Below, piece by piece: positions 1 through 8,222 of a DNA stretch of 64,000 bases. The DNA comes from Lysinibacillus timonensis (GTDB taxonomy: Bacteria; Bacillota; Bacilli; Bacillales_A; Planococcaceae), in the NCBI RefSeq assembly GCF_900291985.1, contig NZ_LT985980.1, forward strand, positions 3,370,001-3,434,000. The letters run 5' to 3'. Under the pieces are notes generated by a model. That model saw only the letters and a list, made by a program, of their open reading frames with translations. It made no database searches and had not been told where the DNA came from. Numbering within the stretch: position 1 is the first letter of the stretch; every line of letters begins with the position of its first letter. The translations under genes and the position numbers were made by a program.

Positions 1-19
1 TACAAGATACAAGCATACA

Positions 20-41
20 GCAATGAGGAAATCCTCATTGC
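20..41. other. Perfect 9-bp hairpin upstream of spoIIID
   Basis: GCAATGAGG and CCTCATTGC flank a 4-base loop (AAAT). No T-run follows on either strand, so it is not a typical intrinsic terminator. It lies about 200 bp before spoIIID, where the end of an upstream gene would be. Role unknown. Confidence 0.4.
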
Positions 42-240
42 AATAACAAACTTACTTCTACCAACACTTTAGTTATTTACCTAATGAAGTTCTGAATGCA
101 GTCGAATTATCATATTGTGAATAAACGTTAAAATCGCTAGTTGCAAACGTCTATGAAACAATCGCAATATGAACACGTCATATTTCCGCTTATCGTTAGC
201 AAAACGGCACTTTCTTATATCCGATAGAAAGGAAGAGAAC

Positions 241-498
241 GTGCACGAGCACATACGACATCGCTGCGTTCGACTTGGTGAACTGCTCCTCGAAACTGGT
301 GAAACGGTCCGCGTTCTTGCAAAAATGACAGGATATTCAAAAAGTACGGTTCATAAAGATCTAACAGAAAGGTTATTTCTTGTAAATGAATCGCTTGCTA
401 ATGAAGTAAAAGAAGTACTAGCTTATCATAAATCGATTCGTCATTTGCGAGGAGGCGAGGCGACACGCCAGAAGTGGCAGTCCCGACAACATCAGTGA
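241..498 (+). CDS. spoIIID: Stage III sporulation transcriptional regulator SpoIIID
   Basis: Small DNA-binding regulator that, in Bacillus, acts in the mother cell during sporulation, activating or repressing many sigma-E and sigma-K genes. The 85-residue product has a helix-turn-helix at about residues 23-45 (VRVLAKMTGYSKSTVHKDLT) and the family hallmark ANEVKEVLAYHKSIRHLRGG towards the C-terminus. I chose the GTG at 241 because a good ribosome site (GAAAGGAAGAG) precedes it and homologues begin at this point; an upstream in-frame ATG at 169 would add an unrelated 24-residue leader. The position just ahead of mbl matches B. subtilis. The last 14 codons and the terminator behind the gene lie inside a perfect 96-bp tandem duplication, but the protein is not disrupted. 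Confidence 0.95.
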   Translation: MHEHIRHRCVRLGELLLETGETVRVLAKMTGYSKSTVHKDLTERLFLVNESLANEVKEVLAYHKSIRHLRGGEATRQKWQSRQHQ

Positions 499-499
499 G

Positions 500-545
500 A
501 AAGCATTTAGCTTGGCTTTTAATAAGTCAACTAAATGCTTTTTTT
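500..545 (+). terminator. Intrinsic terminator of spoIIID, first copy
   Basis: AAAGCATTTAG pairs with CTAAATGCTTT across a roughly 20-base loop and runs into T residues directly after the spoIIID stop codon. Confidence 0.85.
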
Positions 546-595
546 CTTTGATGAGGCGACACGCCAGAAGTGGCAGTCCCGACAACATCAGTGAG

Positions 596-641
596 AAAGC
601 ATTTAGCTTGGCTTTTAATAAGTCAACTAAATGCTTTTTTT
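596..641 (+). terminator. Intrinsic terminator of spoIIID, duplicated copy
   Basis: Exact second copy of the preceding terminator, 96 bp downstream, created by the tandem duplication. It gives spoIIID two terminators in series. Confidence 0.8.
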
Positions 642-769
642 CTTTGATTAGTAATTAATTGATTCGGCGTTAAATTGAATGCCGACGTAGATCCCTAGAG
701 TGAATAATAGTTTTGTATTTTTATATAGTGGAGAAAACAGAGCTTGAGATCAGTATGACTTATAAAAGG

Positions 770-950
770 TTAGTGGACAAAAGATGATCGTGAGTGGACT
801 AAACTTTGTGCCGTACGGACAAAAGAATTTACTGAATGGACTAAAAGATGTTGAGCGGACAAAAAGAATCTACCTATGGACAAAACATACTAGCGAATGG
901 ACATAATGATAGGATGAATGGACAAGACCTAGCGTGAGTGGACAAAATTT
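770..950 (+). repeat. 21-bp phased GTGGACAAAA word array (array 1)
   Basis: Nine variants of the word TGGACAAAA, all in the same direction. The anchor base is at 774, 795, 816, 837, 856, 877, 898, 919 and 939, giving steps of 21 with one 19 and one 20. Variants include TGGACTAAA and CGGACAAAA. The bases between words are not conserved. No gene is supported here. Confidence 0.85.
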
Positions 951-1004
951 TTGATTATCAATAATAGATAAAGTGAAACAAAGGTAATATTACTCTTATT
1001 TGCT

Positions 1005-1330
1005 CGGATAGAATGAAGAAACGGTCACATAGCAATACGAATCGAGCGGATAGCAGTTCTGTAAGCTGTTGAAATAGACACTCTTTATTGAAACGGTCAG
1101 ATACTCATAAAATTCGGTCACTTACAGAAATGAATTGATCATATAACATACGAACTTGATCATATAGCTCCACGTTTTGATCACTTAACAATTGTTCGAT
1201 CACATAGCATAGCAACTTGATCAGATAGCTCCACGTTTTGATCACTTACCAGTTGTTCGATCACATAGCATAGCAACTTGATCAGATAGCTCCACGTTTT
1301 GATCACTTAACAGTTGTTCGATCACATAGC
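1005..1330 (-). repeat. Phased word array on the opposite strand, with 61-bp tandem repeat
   Basis: Words such as CGGTCACATAG, CGAGCGGATAG and TGATCACTTA are reverse complements of the TGACC, CCGCTCG and TGATCA words found elsewhere in the window. From about 1155 to 1330 a 61-bp unit holding three words is repeated: full copies start near 1201 and 1262, with a partial diverged copy before them. It lies between spoIIID and mbl, about 270 bp before mbl. Confidence 0.8.
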
Positions 1331-1596
1331 ACGAACATTTAATATTTTCAAACTAGTGAAAACATTAACCAGTATGTAACTCTTATTAAAAACTGTAAGA
1401 TATAAATGAGATTCCATACTTAAAAATATTATCTTGCGCATCCTATCCTACTTACTACCATATTTTCCTCTACTCTAAACAACCCTTTAACTAAATTAAA
1501 GATGTAATTATAATTCGAATATGATAAAATATTCAAGATAAAGATATAGAAAAGTTAGAAAAATGTTGGAGTTGGCGGGAAGGAGTTTTATTAAAT

Positions 1597-2595
1597 ATGT
1601 TTTCTAAAGATATTGGCATAGATTTAGGAACAGCAAACGTACTCATTTACGTAAAAGGAAAAGGAATCGTATTAAATGAGCCATCTGTTGTTGCAATCGA
1701 TAAAAATACAAATCGAGTACTTGCTGTAGGTGAAGAAGCTAGACAAATGGTCGGTCGTACACCTGGAAATATCGTTGCAATTCGCCCTATGAAAGACGGT
1801 GTCATTGCAGATTTTGATGTAACAGAAGCAATGCTTAAGCACTTTTTATCAAAATTAAATGTCAAAGGCTTTTTATCTAAACCACGTATACTAATTTGCT
1901 GTCCAACTAACATCACAAGCGTGGAACAAAAAGCGATTCGCGAAGCTGCAGAAAAATCAGGCGGTAAAAAAGTTTATTTAGAAGAAGAACCAAAAGTTGC
2001 TGCAATTGGTGCAGGTATGGATATTTATCAACCAAGTGGCAATATGGTCATTGATATAGGTGGCGGTACAACAGATGTAGCCGTTTTATCCATGGGGGAT
2101 ATTGTAACAAGCGAATCCATTAAAGTGGCTGGAGACGTGTTTGATAACGATATATTGCAATACATAAAGAAGCAGTACAAGCTGTTGATTGGGGAACGTA
2201 CTGCAGAACAAATTAAAATGAAAATAGGAACAGTTTTTCCAGGTAATCGTAACGATGAGATGGAAATTCGAGGCCGTGATTTAGTAACAGGTTTACCACG
2301 AACAGTAACAATCAATTCAACTGAAGTTGAAAAAGCGCTTCATGAATCGGTGTCCCTAATTGTACAAGCTGCAAAAAATGTATTAGAAAGAACTCCGCCA
2401 GAATTGTCCGCAGATATTATCGACCGTGGAATTATCATTACGGGTGGCGGTGGACTACTAAATGGAATGGACCAATTACTAATTGAAGAATTAAAGGTTC
2501 CAGTCATTGTTGCCGATAATCCAATAGACTGCGTAGCAATTGGTACAGGTCTTATGTTAAATAATATCGACCGAGCAGCGTCATCCAAGTTTTAA
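1597..2595 (+). CDS. mbl: Rod-shape-determining protein Mbl (MreB-like actin)
   Basis: Bacterial actin homologue that forms membrane-associated filaments and guides lateral wall synthesis. The 332-residue protein carries the actin-fold signatures: phosphate loop 1 (DIGIDLGTANVLIYVKGKG, near the N-terminus), phosphate loop 2 (VIDIGGGTTDVAVLSMGDI, about residues 152-170) and the adenosine loop (IIITGGGGLLNGM, about 280-292). Sequence and position between spoIIID and flhO identify it as Mbl, not MreB, which normally sits with mreCD. A GGCGGGAAGGAG ribosome site lies before the ATG. It is followed after 19 bases by flhO, so the two may be cotranscribed. Confidence 0.95.
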   Translation: MFSKDIGIDLGTANVLIYVKGKGIVLNEPSVVAIDKNTNRVLAVGEEARQMVGRTPGNIVAIRPMKDGVIADFDVTEAMLKHFLSKLNVKGFLSKPRILICCPTNITSVEQKAIREAAEKSGGKKVYLEEEPKVAAIGAGMDIYQPSGNMVIDIGGGTTDVAVLSMGDIVTSESIKVAGDVFDNDILQYIKKQYKLLIGERTAEQIKMKIGTVFPGNRNDEMEIRGRDLVTGLPRTVTINSTEVEKALHESVSLIVQAAKNVLERTPPELSADIIDRGIIITGGGGLLNGMDQLLIEELKVPVIVADNPIDCVAIGTGLMLNNIDRAASSKF

Positions 2596-2614
2596 TTTAT
2601 AGAGGTGAGAAGCA

Positions 2615-3451
2615 TTGTTTAAAGGATTTTATACTGTAGCATCAGGAATGATTGCTCAACAACGAAAAACAGAAATAATTACAAATAATATGGCAAATGC
2701 GAACACACCTGGTTTCAAAGCGGATCAATCAACAGTTCGTTCTTTCCCGGATATGTTACTGTCTGCAGTTAATAATAAAACGATTCCAACTCAAAATAAA
2801 TTAAGTGTGTTAAATTCTCAGGAAATTGGCTCTGTGAACACTGGTGTTTATCTTCAAGAAACATTAGCAAATTACGGGCAAGGTACACTAATTGAAACAA
2901 ACAACACGACAGATATCGCACTTATAAATGGAACTTTACCTGTCGATGAGGAGTCAGGTATTACAGGAACTGTTCTTTTCCGTTTAGAGCATCCAAATGG
3001 TGGAGAAGCATACACACGTAATGGGAACTTCACATTAGATGGACAAGGGTACCTTGTAAATAGTAACGGGTACTACGTATTATCAGACCAAGGTGAACGT
3101 ATATATTTACCGAATGACGATTTCCAAATTGCTGAGAATGGGAATATTTATTTTGATAATGTTGAGGTTGCGACATTAGGTGTTTCATTTTCCGCGAACC
3201 CCAATCTGCTAGTAAAGCAAGATAACGGTTTGTTTAGAACTGATGGCGGTGATAATTTACCTTCAGCATATGGTCAAGAAGGCTTAACATTCGGTCTTCA
3301 ACAAAGCTACATAGAAGGTTCTAATGTAGACTCAGCTAAGTCAATGACTGACTTATTGACAGCTTATCGCGCATTTGAAGCGAACCAAAAAGTTCTTCAG
3401 GCGTATGACCAAAGCATGCAAAAAGCAGTAAATGAAATCGGTAAAGTTTAA
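2615..3451 (+). CDS. flhO: Flagellar basal-body rod/hook protein FlhO
   Basis: FlgF/FlgG-type axial protein predicted to be part of the distal rod or rod-hook junction of the flagellum. The 278-residue protein has the N-terminal Flg_bb_rod motif (TNNMANANTPGFKADQ, about residues 28-43) and the C-terminal basal-body motif with SMTDLLTAYRAFEANQKVL, which form the paired axial helices. It starts with TTG at 2615 behind AGAGGTGAG. The next gene, flhP, is a shorter-spaced paralogue, as in B. subtilis. No other flagellar genes are in the window, so the main fla/che operon is elsewhere. Confidence 0.9.
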   Translation: MFKGFYTVASGMIAQQRKTEIITNNMANANTPGFKADQSTVRSFPDMLLSAVNNKTIPTQNKLSVLNSQEIGSVNTGVYLQETLANYGQGTLIETNNTTDIALINGTLPVDEESGITGTVLFRLEHPNGGEAYTRNGNFTLDGQGYLVNSNGYYVLSDQGERIYLPNDDFQIAENGNIYFDNVEVATLGVSFSANPNLLVKQDNGLFRTDGGDNLPSAYGQEGLTFGLQQSYIEGSNVDSAKSMTDLLTAYRAFEANQKVLQAYDQSMQKAVNEIGKV

Positions 3452-3506
3452 AGGCAAAGCTAGTATAGCTAGCTTTGAAAAATAACAGGATAAGGAGGTT
3501 TTTGAA

Positions 3507-4346
3507 ATGCTTCGAACAATGATTACTGCAACGAATACAATGAATCAATTGCAGCAACAAATCGATACAATCAGTAACAACTTAGCAAACAGCAACACTC
3601 ATGGATTTAAAGCGAAAGAAGTACAATTTTCAGAACTTCTTTATCAAGAGTTTGCAAACGATAAATTAGATACAACTCAACGCCAATCACCGACAGGTAT
3701 TAGATATGGTGTTGGTGCGCAAATTGGTCAAATCCAAACAAACTATTCACAAGGTTCGATCCAACAAACTGATCGCGATTTAGACCTTGCATTTACAAAA
3801 GAAAAACAATACTTTAATATTTTAATGCCAGATGAAGCAGCAGGTACAAATCTTGTTTATTCAAGACAAGGTGATTTTTATGTTTCACCAATGGAAAATG
3901 GCGAAGTAATGTTAGTAAACGTAGATGGATATGCTGTAGCGGATTCTGAAGGGAACCCAATTCTGTTCGATGATAACTTTGAAAACTTCAATTTAACGAA
4001 TGATGGGATTTTAAGCGTAAACTACCCAGATGGTACTACACAAGCTTTTGAATTAGGGATAACTGAATTACAAAAACCACAAGTTTTACAACATGTTTCA
4101 GGTACATATTTTGATCTTCCTACTAATTTTGCTGAGTTAGGATACGATGAAGCGGAAGTAATCAATGATCTACAAGGGGCTGCCCGCGAACAAATTGGTA
4201 TTATGAACCGTGCTTTAGAACAATCAAACGTTAATTTATCGAAAGAAATGACGGAATTGATTACGGCTCAACGTTCTTACCAATTCCAGTCAAGAGCTAT
4301 CACATTAGCCGATCAAATGTTAGGTTTAATTAATGGAATTAGATAG
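3507..4346 (+). CDS. flhP: Flagellar basal-body rod/hook protein FlhP
   Basis: Second FlgF/FlgG-type axial protein, 279 residues, paralogous to FlhO. The N-terminal motif SNNLANSNTHGFKAKEVQFS and the C-terminal SKEMTELITAQRSYQFQSR are the conserved axial-protein ends; the middle part is variable. The ATG has a strong AAGGAGGTTT ribosome site. In B. subtilis the flhO-flhP pair is under sigma-D control with the hook genes; no sigma-D promoter could be assigned here. It forms a likely mbl-flhO-flhP unit, with a 55-base gap after flhO. Confidence 0.9.
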   Translation: MLRTMITATNTMNQLQQQIDTISNNLANSNTHGFKAKEVQFSELLYQEFANDKLDTTQRQSPTGIRYGVGAQIGQIQTNYSQGSIQQTDRDLDLAFTKEKQYFNILMPDEAAGTNLVYSRQGDFYVSPMENGEVMLVNVDGYAVADSEGNPILFDDNFENFNLTNDGILSVNYPDGTTQAFELGITELQKPQVLQHVSGTYFDLPTNFAELGYDEAEVINDLQGAAREQIGIMNRALEQSNVNLSKEMTELITAQRSYQFQSRAITLADQMLGLINGIR

Positions 4347-4430
4347 TTTTGGAAGTTTAAGAATAAAATAATGATTACATATATTAATTTAAGGTCTTAC
4401 TCTTTCAAATGTTTTTGAAAACTATATGTG

Positions 4431-4479
4431 TTAAACTACCATTCTTCTTACAACGAGAAGATGTTTAATAGTAGTTTAA
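4431..4479. other. Imperfect inverted repeat after flhP
   Basis: TTAAACTAC (4431-4439) pairs with GTAGTTTAA (4471-4479), with a further partial match inside (ATTCTTCTT against GAGAAGAT). It could act as a weak bidirectional transcript end for flhP. There is no clear T-run. Confidence 0.35.
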
Positions 4480-4510
4480 ATAGATTATACTAGTACTAAA
4501 GATTCTTTCA

Positions 4511-4541
4511 TCACATGGTGTCAACTCCTGATGCCATGTGA
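4511..4541. other. Strong hairpin just upstream of the EpuA-like gene
   Basis: TCACATGG pairs with CCATGTGA and the stem continues, with two G-T pairs, through TGTCA/TGATG around the 5-base loop ACTCC. It ends about 10 bases before the ribosome site of the next gene and lacks a T-run, so it may be a leader structure and not a terminator. Confidence 0.45.
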
Positions 4542-4564
4542 ACTGTCGGTTAAGGAGTAAACAA

Positions 4565-4894
4565 ATGACAAACGAGTTAATGAGTGAAAAAAGAGAGAAA
4601 GATATCTCCAAATTACGTAGAGTCGATCGTAGACGTCAAAGAACGGTTACTAAAAAGGAAGCAAGACAAAGAAGAGATGAAGATAAGAAAACGCCAGAAT
4701 CTACAAAAGAGCTAATTCTATCTCGTTTACTCTCTACTGCCATTAAACTACTTCTTTTTATTGCAGTATTATTATTAAGCGCTGTTGTTGGTTTAATGAT
4801 TGGATACGGAGTAATTGGCACTGGCAATCCGATTGATGCACTTAATTGGGCTACATGGCAACATATGTTAGACATCATTAATGGGAAAGAATAA
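4565..4894 (+). CDS. EpuA-like small membrane protein (annotated as RNA polymerase subunit beta in relatives)
   Basis: A 109-residue protein with a very basic N-terminal half (repeated KR/RR, KKEARQRRDEDKK) and one membrane helix at about residues 65-88 (LLLFIAVLLLSAVVGLMIGYG), followed by a conserved GTGNPIDALNWATWQHML tail. This matches the short EpuA/PF11772 family that often sits before fabZ in Bacillaceae and is misleadingly named DNA-directed RNA polymerase subunit beta; it has no polymerase features and its function is unknown. I chose the ATG at 4565, which follows AAGGAG; an in-frame upstream start at 4538 lies inside the hairpin and lacks a ribosome site. Confidence 0.8.
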   Translation: MTNELMSEKREKDISKLRRVDRRRQRTVTKKEARQRRDEDKKTPESTKELILSRLLSTAIKLLLFIAVLLLSAVVGLMIGYGVIGTGNPIDALNWATWQHMLDIINGKE

Positions 4895-5087
4895 TTCTCC
4901 CATTCAACAACTGTTTATTGCTAAACAAGCTGGTTGAAGAGAGAACATTTTTTCCTGTTTTTCATTGTCTAATTTTAAAATTGGAACCATTTTCCTTATT
5001 ATGTGATAAAATATAATTACTTTTTAATCGTTTGTTTTTATATAAAAAAAATTGGACAAGTTATACATAAGATAGGGGGATATTTAC

Positions 5088-5525
5088 ATGTTAACAGTTG
5101 AACAAATTCAAGCGATTTTACCACACCGTTATCCTTTTCTTTTAGTGGATCGTATATTGGAACTGGAAGAAGGAAAGCGTGCCGTAGGTTTAAAAAATGT
5201 TTCAGTTAATGAAGACTTTTTCAATGGACATTTCCCTGGGTACCCAGTTATGCCAGGTGTTTTGATTATTGAAGCTTTAGCACAAGTTGGGGGAGTAGCA
5301 CTTCTTAATTCTGAGCAATTTAAAGGTAGACTTGCTTTTTTAACAGGGATTGATAATGCACGTTTTAAACGCCAAGTCGTTCCTGGCGATCAATTAAGAC
5401 TCGAAGTTGAATTTGTAAGAATGCGCGGCGCTATGGGAAAAGGCCATGCAGTGGCTACAGTTGATGGCGAACTTGTTTGCGAAGCCGATATTTTATTTGC
5501 AATCGGACCAGAACAACCAAAATAA
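5088..5525 (+). CDS. fabZ: 3-hydroxyacyl-[acyl-carrier-protein] dehydratase FabZ
   Basis: Dehydrates 3-hydroxyacyl-ACP to trans-2-enoyl-ACP in type II fatty acid synthesis in the cytosol. The 145-residue hot-dog protein has the full length of the family and both catalytic residues: His48 in [12 protein letters not shown] and Glu62 in [11 protein letters not shown]. The ATG at 5088 follows AGGGGGA. The position downstream of flhP and the EpuA-like gene fits the Bacillus arrangement. A spacer of almost 200 bases in front probably carries its own promoter. Confidence 0.95.
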   Translation: MLTVEQIQAILPHRYPFLLVDRILELEEGKRAVGLKNVSVNEDFFNGHFPGYPVMPGVLIIEALAQVGGVALLNSEQFKGRLAFLTGIDNARFKRQVVPGDQLRLEVEFVRMRGAMGKGHAVATVDGELVCEADILFAIGPEQPK

Positions 5526-5672
5526 AGACTACACTAGCCTTATCGCAAAATATGGTATAAAAGTAATAAATTTGAATTTTATTATTATAAAGGATACAAT
5601 AAAGAGGTTGTATTTCTTTAAATAAGAATCGTGGTAGGATTGGCTTTTTTAATCGTAGGAGGTTTTAATTGA

Positions 5673-6059
5673 ATGTATAAAGATCTGTCTTCAGGCGTCA
5701 AAATAAGTATTACACGTTCGATATCCACTTCGTTTGAAGCATACTTAGCAAGCATCGGATGGGATGAAGATAAATTTTCTATGGAAGACTTTGTAAGCTA
5801 CTGGCAAAGTTATTTTACAGAAAATGCAGCATGGTTTGAGAAAGTTCCACAAGAAGTATTAACAAGCACTGAATTTCATGAAGAAATGGCGCAAAAAATC
5901 GATGAAGTCATTGCAAAAGTGTTAAACGAGGAACCAACGAAAAAACAAATCGATGCCATCGAAAAAATGCAAAAACAACTTGGAACGAATTATACTTATG
6001 GTTGTAAAGCGGAAGCAGCATATGTGGAACAACTGTTAAAAGATCAATTAAATCAATAA
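5673..6059 (+). CDS. Hypothetical protein, 128 residues
   Basis: Not recognised. A soluble, mainly helical, acidic protein without signal peptide or membrane segment. It has aromatic clusters (SIGWDEDKF, SYWQSYFTENAAWFEK) and a C-terminal part with KKQIDAIEKMQKQL and one cysteine in YGCKAEAAY. The ATG has an excellent ribosome site (TAGGAGG, 8 bases upstream), and an intrinsic terminator follows directly, so it is probably a real single-gene transcript. Coding quality matches the neighbours. Function cannot be assigned from sequence. Confidence 0.7.
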   Translation: MYKDLSSGVKISITRSISTSFEAYLASIGWDEDKFSMEDFVSYWQSYFTENAAWFEKVPQEVLTSTEFHEEMAQKIDEVIAKVLNEEPTKKQIDAIEKMQKQLGTNYTYGCKAEAAYVEQLLKDQLNQ

Positions 6060-6073
6060 TCATGTTCGGAAAT

Positions 6074-6108
6074 AGTCGTGCAATTCTTATAATTGTAACG
6101 ACTTTTTT
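6074..6108 (+). terminator. Intrinsic terminator
   Basis: AGTCGT-CAATT pairs with AATTG-ACGACT around a short loop and is followed by six T residues. It closes the transcript of the preceding hypothetical gene. Confidence 0.85.
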
Positions 6109-6276
6109 AATAAATTGTAAAAACCAAATTGCTAGTTGGCAGTTTATAATGATAAATTATTGGAAAGTTGAATTAAAATAGTCAAGGATAGTTCCCACTT
6201 TTCCCGGGCATTCTATGAACAGTCACATCCATGAGTGTGATGTGCAGTAAAGAATCTAGGAAGGAGGGACTTTTTC

Positions 6277-6720
6277 ATGAAAAAGCCGTTTTATGCATTC
6301 GTTCTTGGTTCAGCTCTTTTAGTTGGGTGTAACACTGGTGAAGATGCCGCAAATGATAATAACAATGATACGCCTGTAGAGGAACTTGGAGATGATCTCC
6401 AAAATGGTGCACAGGATGTACAAGAAGGTGTCAATGATGTGTTAACTGATGATGACGGTACAAATGATGTTAACGATGGTAATGGTCTAGACGTTAACCC
6501 AGAAACAAATGGAGACGCTGATATGAACAATGGCACTACGGGTACAAACGGTACGACAGGTACTAATGGCACTACGGGTACAAACGGTACAACAGGTACT
6601 AATGGTACAACAGGTACTGAAGATACAGATGGAGCACAAAATAGTAATGGTGCCGGCCAAAATCAAAACGGAAATGTCAACAATAATGACGAGCGTGTAA
6701 CTGACGACGATAATCAATAA
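6277..6720 (+). CDS. Low-complexity lipoprotein with GTTGTN repeats
   Basis: A 147-residue predicted lipoprotein. The N-terminus MKKPFYAFVLGSALLVGC is a lipoprotein signal peptide with lipobox LLVGC (Cys18), so it should be exported and anchored to the outer face of the membrane. The rest is strongly acidic and rich in Asn, Asp, Gly and Thr, with five GTTGT(N/E) hexapeptide units at about residues 86-115 and no recognisable fold. A strong ribosome site (GGAAGGAGGG) precedes the ATG and a terminator follows. Function unknown; a surface spacer or spore/wall-associated protein is possible. The repeat may vary in number between strains. Confidence 0.75.
   Translation: MKKPFYAFVLGSALLVGCNTGEDAANDNNNDTPVEELGDDLQNGAQDVQEGVNDVLTDDDGTNDVNDGNGLDVNPETNGDADMNNGTTGTNGTTGTNGTTGTNGTTGTNGTTGTEDTDGAQNSNGAGQNQNGNVNNNDERVTDDDNQ
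6529..6618 (+). repeat. 18-bp coding tandem repeat in the lipoprotein gene
   Basis: Five in-frame 18-bp units encode GTTGT(N/E). Alternate units are the most alike, so part of the array looks like a 36-bp duplication. Each unit is a multiple of three bases, so copy-number change would keep the frame. Confidence 0.85.
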
Positions 6721-6790
6721 TATGGGGTTGTTTAAGAGTGGATGATTTCCACGCATATGAATCCTCTTGAATAATGCACTAACAGGACAT

Positions 6791-6850
6791 AAAATCAGAA
6801 ACGCAAAGCTAGATACTTCTAGTTACGGCGTTTCTGATTTTTATTTATAA
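6791..6850. terminator. Intrinsic terminator (possibly bidirectional)
   Basis: AAAATCAGAAACGC pairs with GCGTTTCTGATTTT, followed by TATTT. It ends the lipoprotein transcript; the A-run on the other side means it could also serve the convergent ywpF gene, although that gene ends more than 200 bases away. Confidence 0.8.
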
Positions 6851-7070
6851 GTGAGTTGTAGATGGTGTAGTTTGCCTTATAGAATTTCGGCGAAAAACTC
6901 AGGCACTTTGGCGAATAATGAATGTTGTCTGTAACAGATTATGAATATTCACACAATTACTGCAAAAAACCATGGCTCCTTGGAAATTTTGGCGAATATA
7001 TGCCCAAGAGTTTATACTCTTGAGGGGGACAAAAATATATCGGCTTGTGCCTAAAATATTACGTTCAACG

Positions 7071-7496
7071 TTAACTCTCACGCAATCGCGGACGTTCTTT
7101 CATGCCTTTTTCAAAACGGTTAAGTAACTCATCTTTTGATAAATCTTCTTCCAAAAGTTGTTTGAGTAGTTGCTCTGCGTATTTTTTTCGCACTTGTCTT
7201 ACTTTTCCTTTCAATAGGACAGAAATATTATCTCCGATTTCATTTATGTTACTTACAGATACAGTAAATGGAGCAGGTTCATTTTCAGGGAATGAGATCA
7301 CAACATATGCGTCAAAGCTTTGCCCCGATGTATGTAATTGTTCGAAGGTGGATTTATGTGCTTTGGAAATGAAAAGTTCCAAAATCCAAGTTTTTTCAAG
7401 GTTTTCTTGATTGATTATGATGCCATCAAATAATGGGAAATTCATTTTACCATCCTCGGTAATCAAATCAAATGTAAGTATTTTAAACGTTTTCAT
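7071..7496 (-). CDS. ywpF: YwpF-like protein
   Basis: A 141-residue cytosolic protein matching the YwpF family, whose function is unknown. Visible family features are the N-terminal MKTFKILTFDL, the internal IIINQENLEKTWILELFISK and the C-terminal YAEQLLKQLLEEDLSKDELL. I chose the ATG at 7496 because the ribosome site GGAGGTGATTGCA sits directly before it; a further in-frame start five codons upstream overlaps that site. It is transcribed towards the lipoprotein gene and divergently from ssbB, the same neighbour as in B. subtilis (ywpH). Confidence 0.8.
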   Translation of the reverse strand: MKTFKILTFDLITEDGKMNFPLFDGIIINQENLEKTWILELFISKAHKSTFEQLHTSGQSFDAYVVISFPENEPAPFTVSVSNINEIGDNISVLLKGKVRQVRKKYAEQLLKQLLEEDLSKDELLNRFEKGMKERPRLRES

Positions 7497-7639
7497 TGCA
7501 ATCACCTCCATACAAGTAATATTAATTTAAGTATAACATATAAAAATTACCAAATTTAATATTTATGGAATTTTCAAAAATGTCCTCAAGCCCTTGTTTT
7601 TCCTCAATCTACCCGAAAACTAGCAATTCTAACCGTTTC

Positions 7640-7685
7640 AAAAAAGTGTTTTGAATCCACAAAAATAGAATAAAATTAATGTTTT
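7640..7685 (+). promoter_or_regulatory. Candidate ComK box pair upstream of ssbB
   Basis: AAAA-N5-TTTT at 7640-7652 and AAAT-N5-TTTT at 7673-7685 resemble the two half-sites of a ComK binding site. The spacing between them is 20 bp, against the classical 8, 18 or 31. ssbB is ComK-controlled in B. subtilis, which supports the reading, but AT-rich DNA gives such matches by chance. Confidence 0.35.
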
Positions 7686-7742
7686 GTACTTTGTCAAACT
7701 TCTTCCTTTCAATTTAAGATAATAGCGAAAGGAGGTGCTGCA

Positions 7743-8222
7743 ATGAATCACGTCGGACTTGTTGGTCGAATTACAAAAGACCCAATATTAAAACAACTTA
7801 CTGAAGGTCGAATTCATGTAAGTTTTATACTTGCGATCAATAGAAACTTTCGTAATAGCGAAGGTGAAGTAGAGGCAGATTTCGTTCTTTGTAGTGTATG
7901 GGGAAGACTCGCAGAACGGGTCGCTAAATATTGTGGTAAAGGTTCATTAGTAGGCGTAAATGGACGCTTACAAACACGTTCCTATACGAATAGAGATAAC
8001 GTAAAAGTTTATTCGACAGAAGTAGTCGTTGATGATGTCCGATTCTATGTACTAAAAATCCCTGGGAAAGATCAGGAAACACAGGAACTACCATCTGATA
8101 TTTCTCGTACTTCACAAATAGCAGAATCGATAGCGGGGTTTGAAACAATTCCAAATGAGGATCCAAGAATGATGGAAATGTTTGAATTACCAAAAGTAGA
8201 AGAAGGACTACCAATTAGGTAA
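7743..8222 (+). CDS. ssbB: Single-stranded DNA-binding protein SsbB
   Basis: Binds single-stranded DNA; in Bacillus the SsbB (YwpH) paralogue protects incoming strands during natural transformation. The 159-residue protein has an N-terminal OB fold (residues 1-105) with NHVGLVGRITKDP, FILAINRNFRN, DFVLCSVWGRLAERVAKYCG and VGVNGRLQTRSY. Its C-terminal tail is divergent and lacks the acidic DDDIPF tip of the main SSB, which fits SsbB and not SsbA. It starts at ATG 7743 behind AAAGGAGGTG. The tail is about 45 residues longer than the short B. subtilis SsbB. Confidence 0.85.
   Translation: MNHVGLVGRITKDPILKQLTEGRIHVSFILAINRNFRNSEGEVEADFVLCSVWGRLAERVAKYCGKGSLVGVNGRLQTRSYTNRDNVKVYSTEVVVDDVRFYVLKIPGKDQETQELPSDISRTSQIAESIAGFETIPNEDPRMMEMFELPKVEEGLPIR

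Larger units (their letters stand above)
457..648 (+). repeat. Perfect 96-bp tandem duplication of spoIIID 3' end and terminator
   Basis: Bases 457-552 are repeated exactly at 553-648. Each unit holds the last codons of spoIIID, its stop codon and the downstream terminator hairpin. The identity suggests a recent duplication. Confidence 0.93.
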
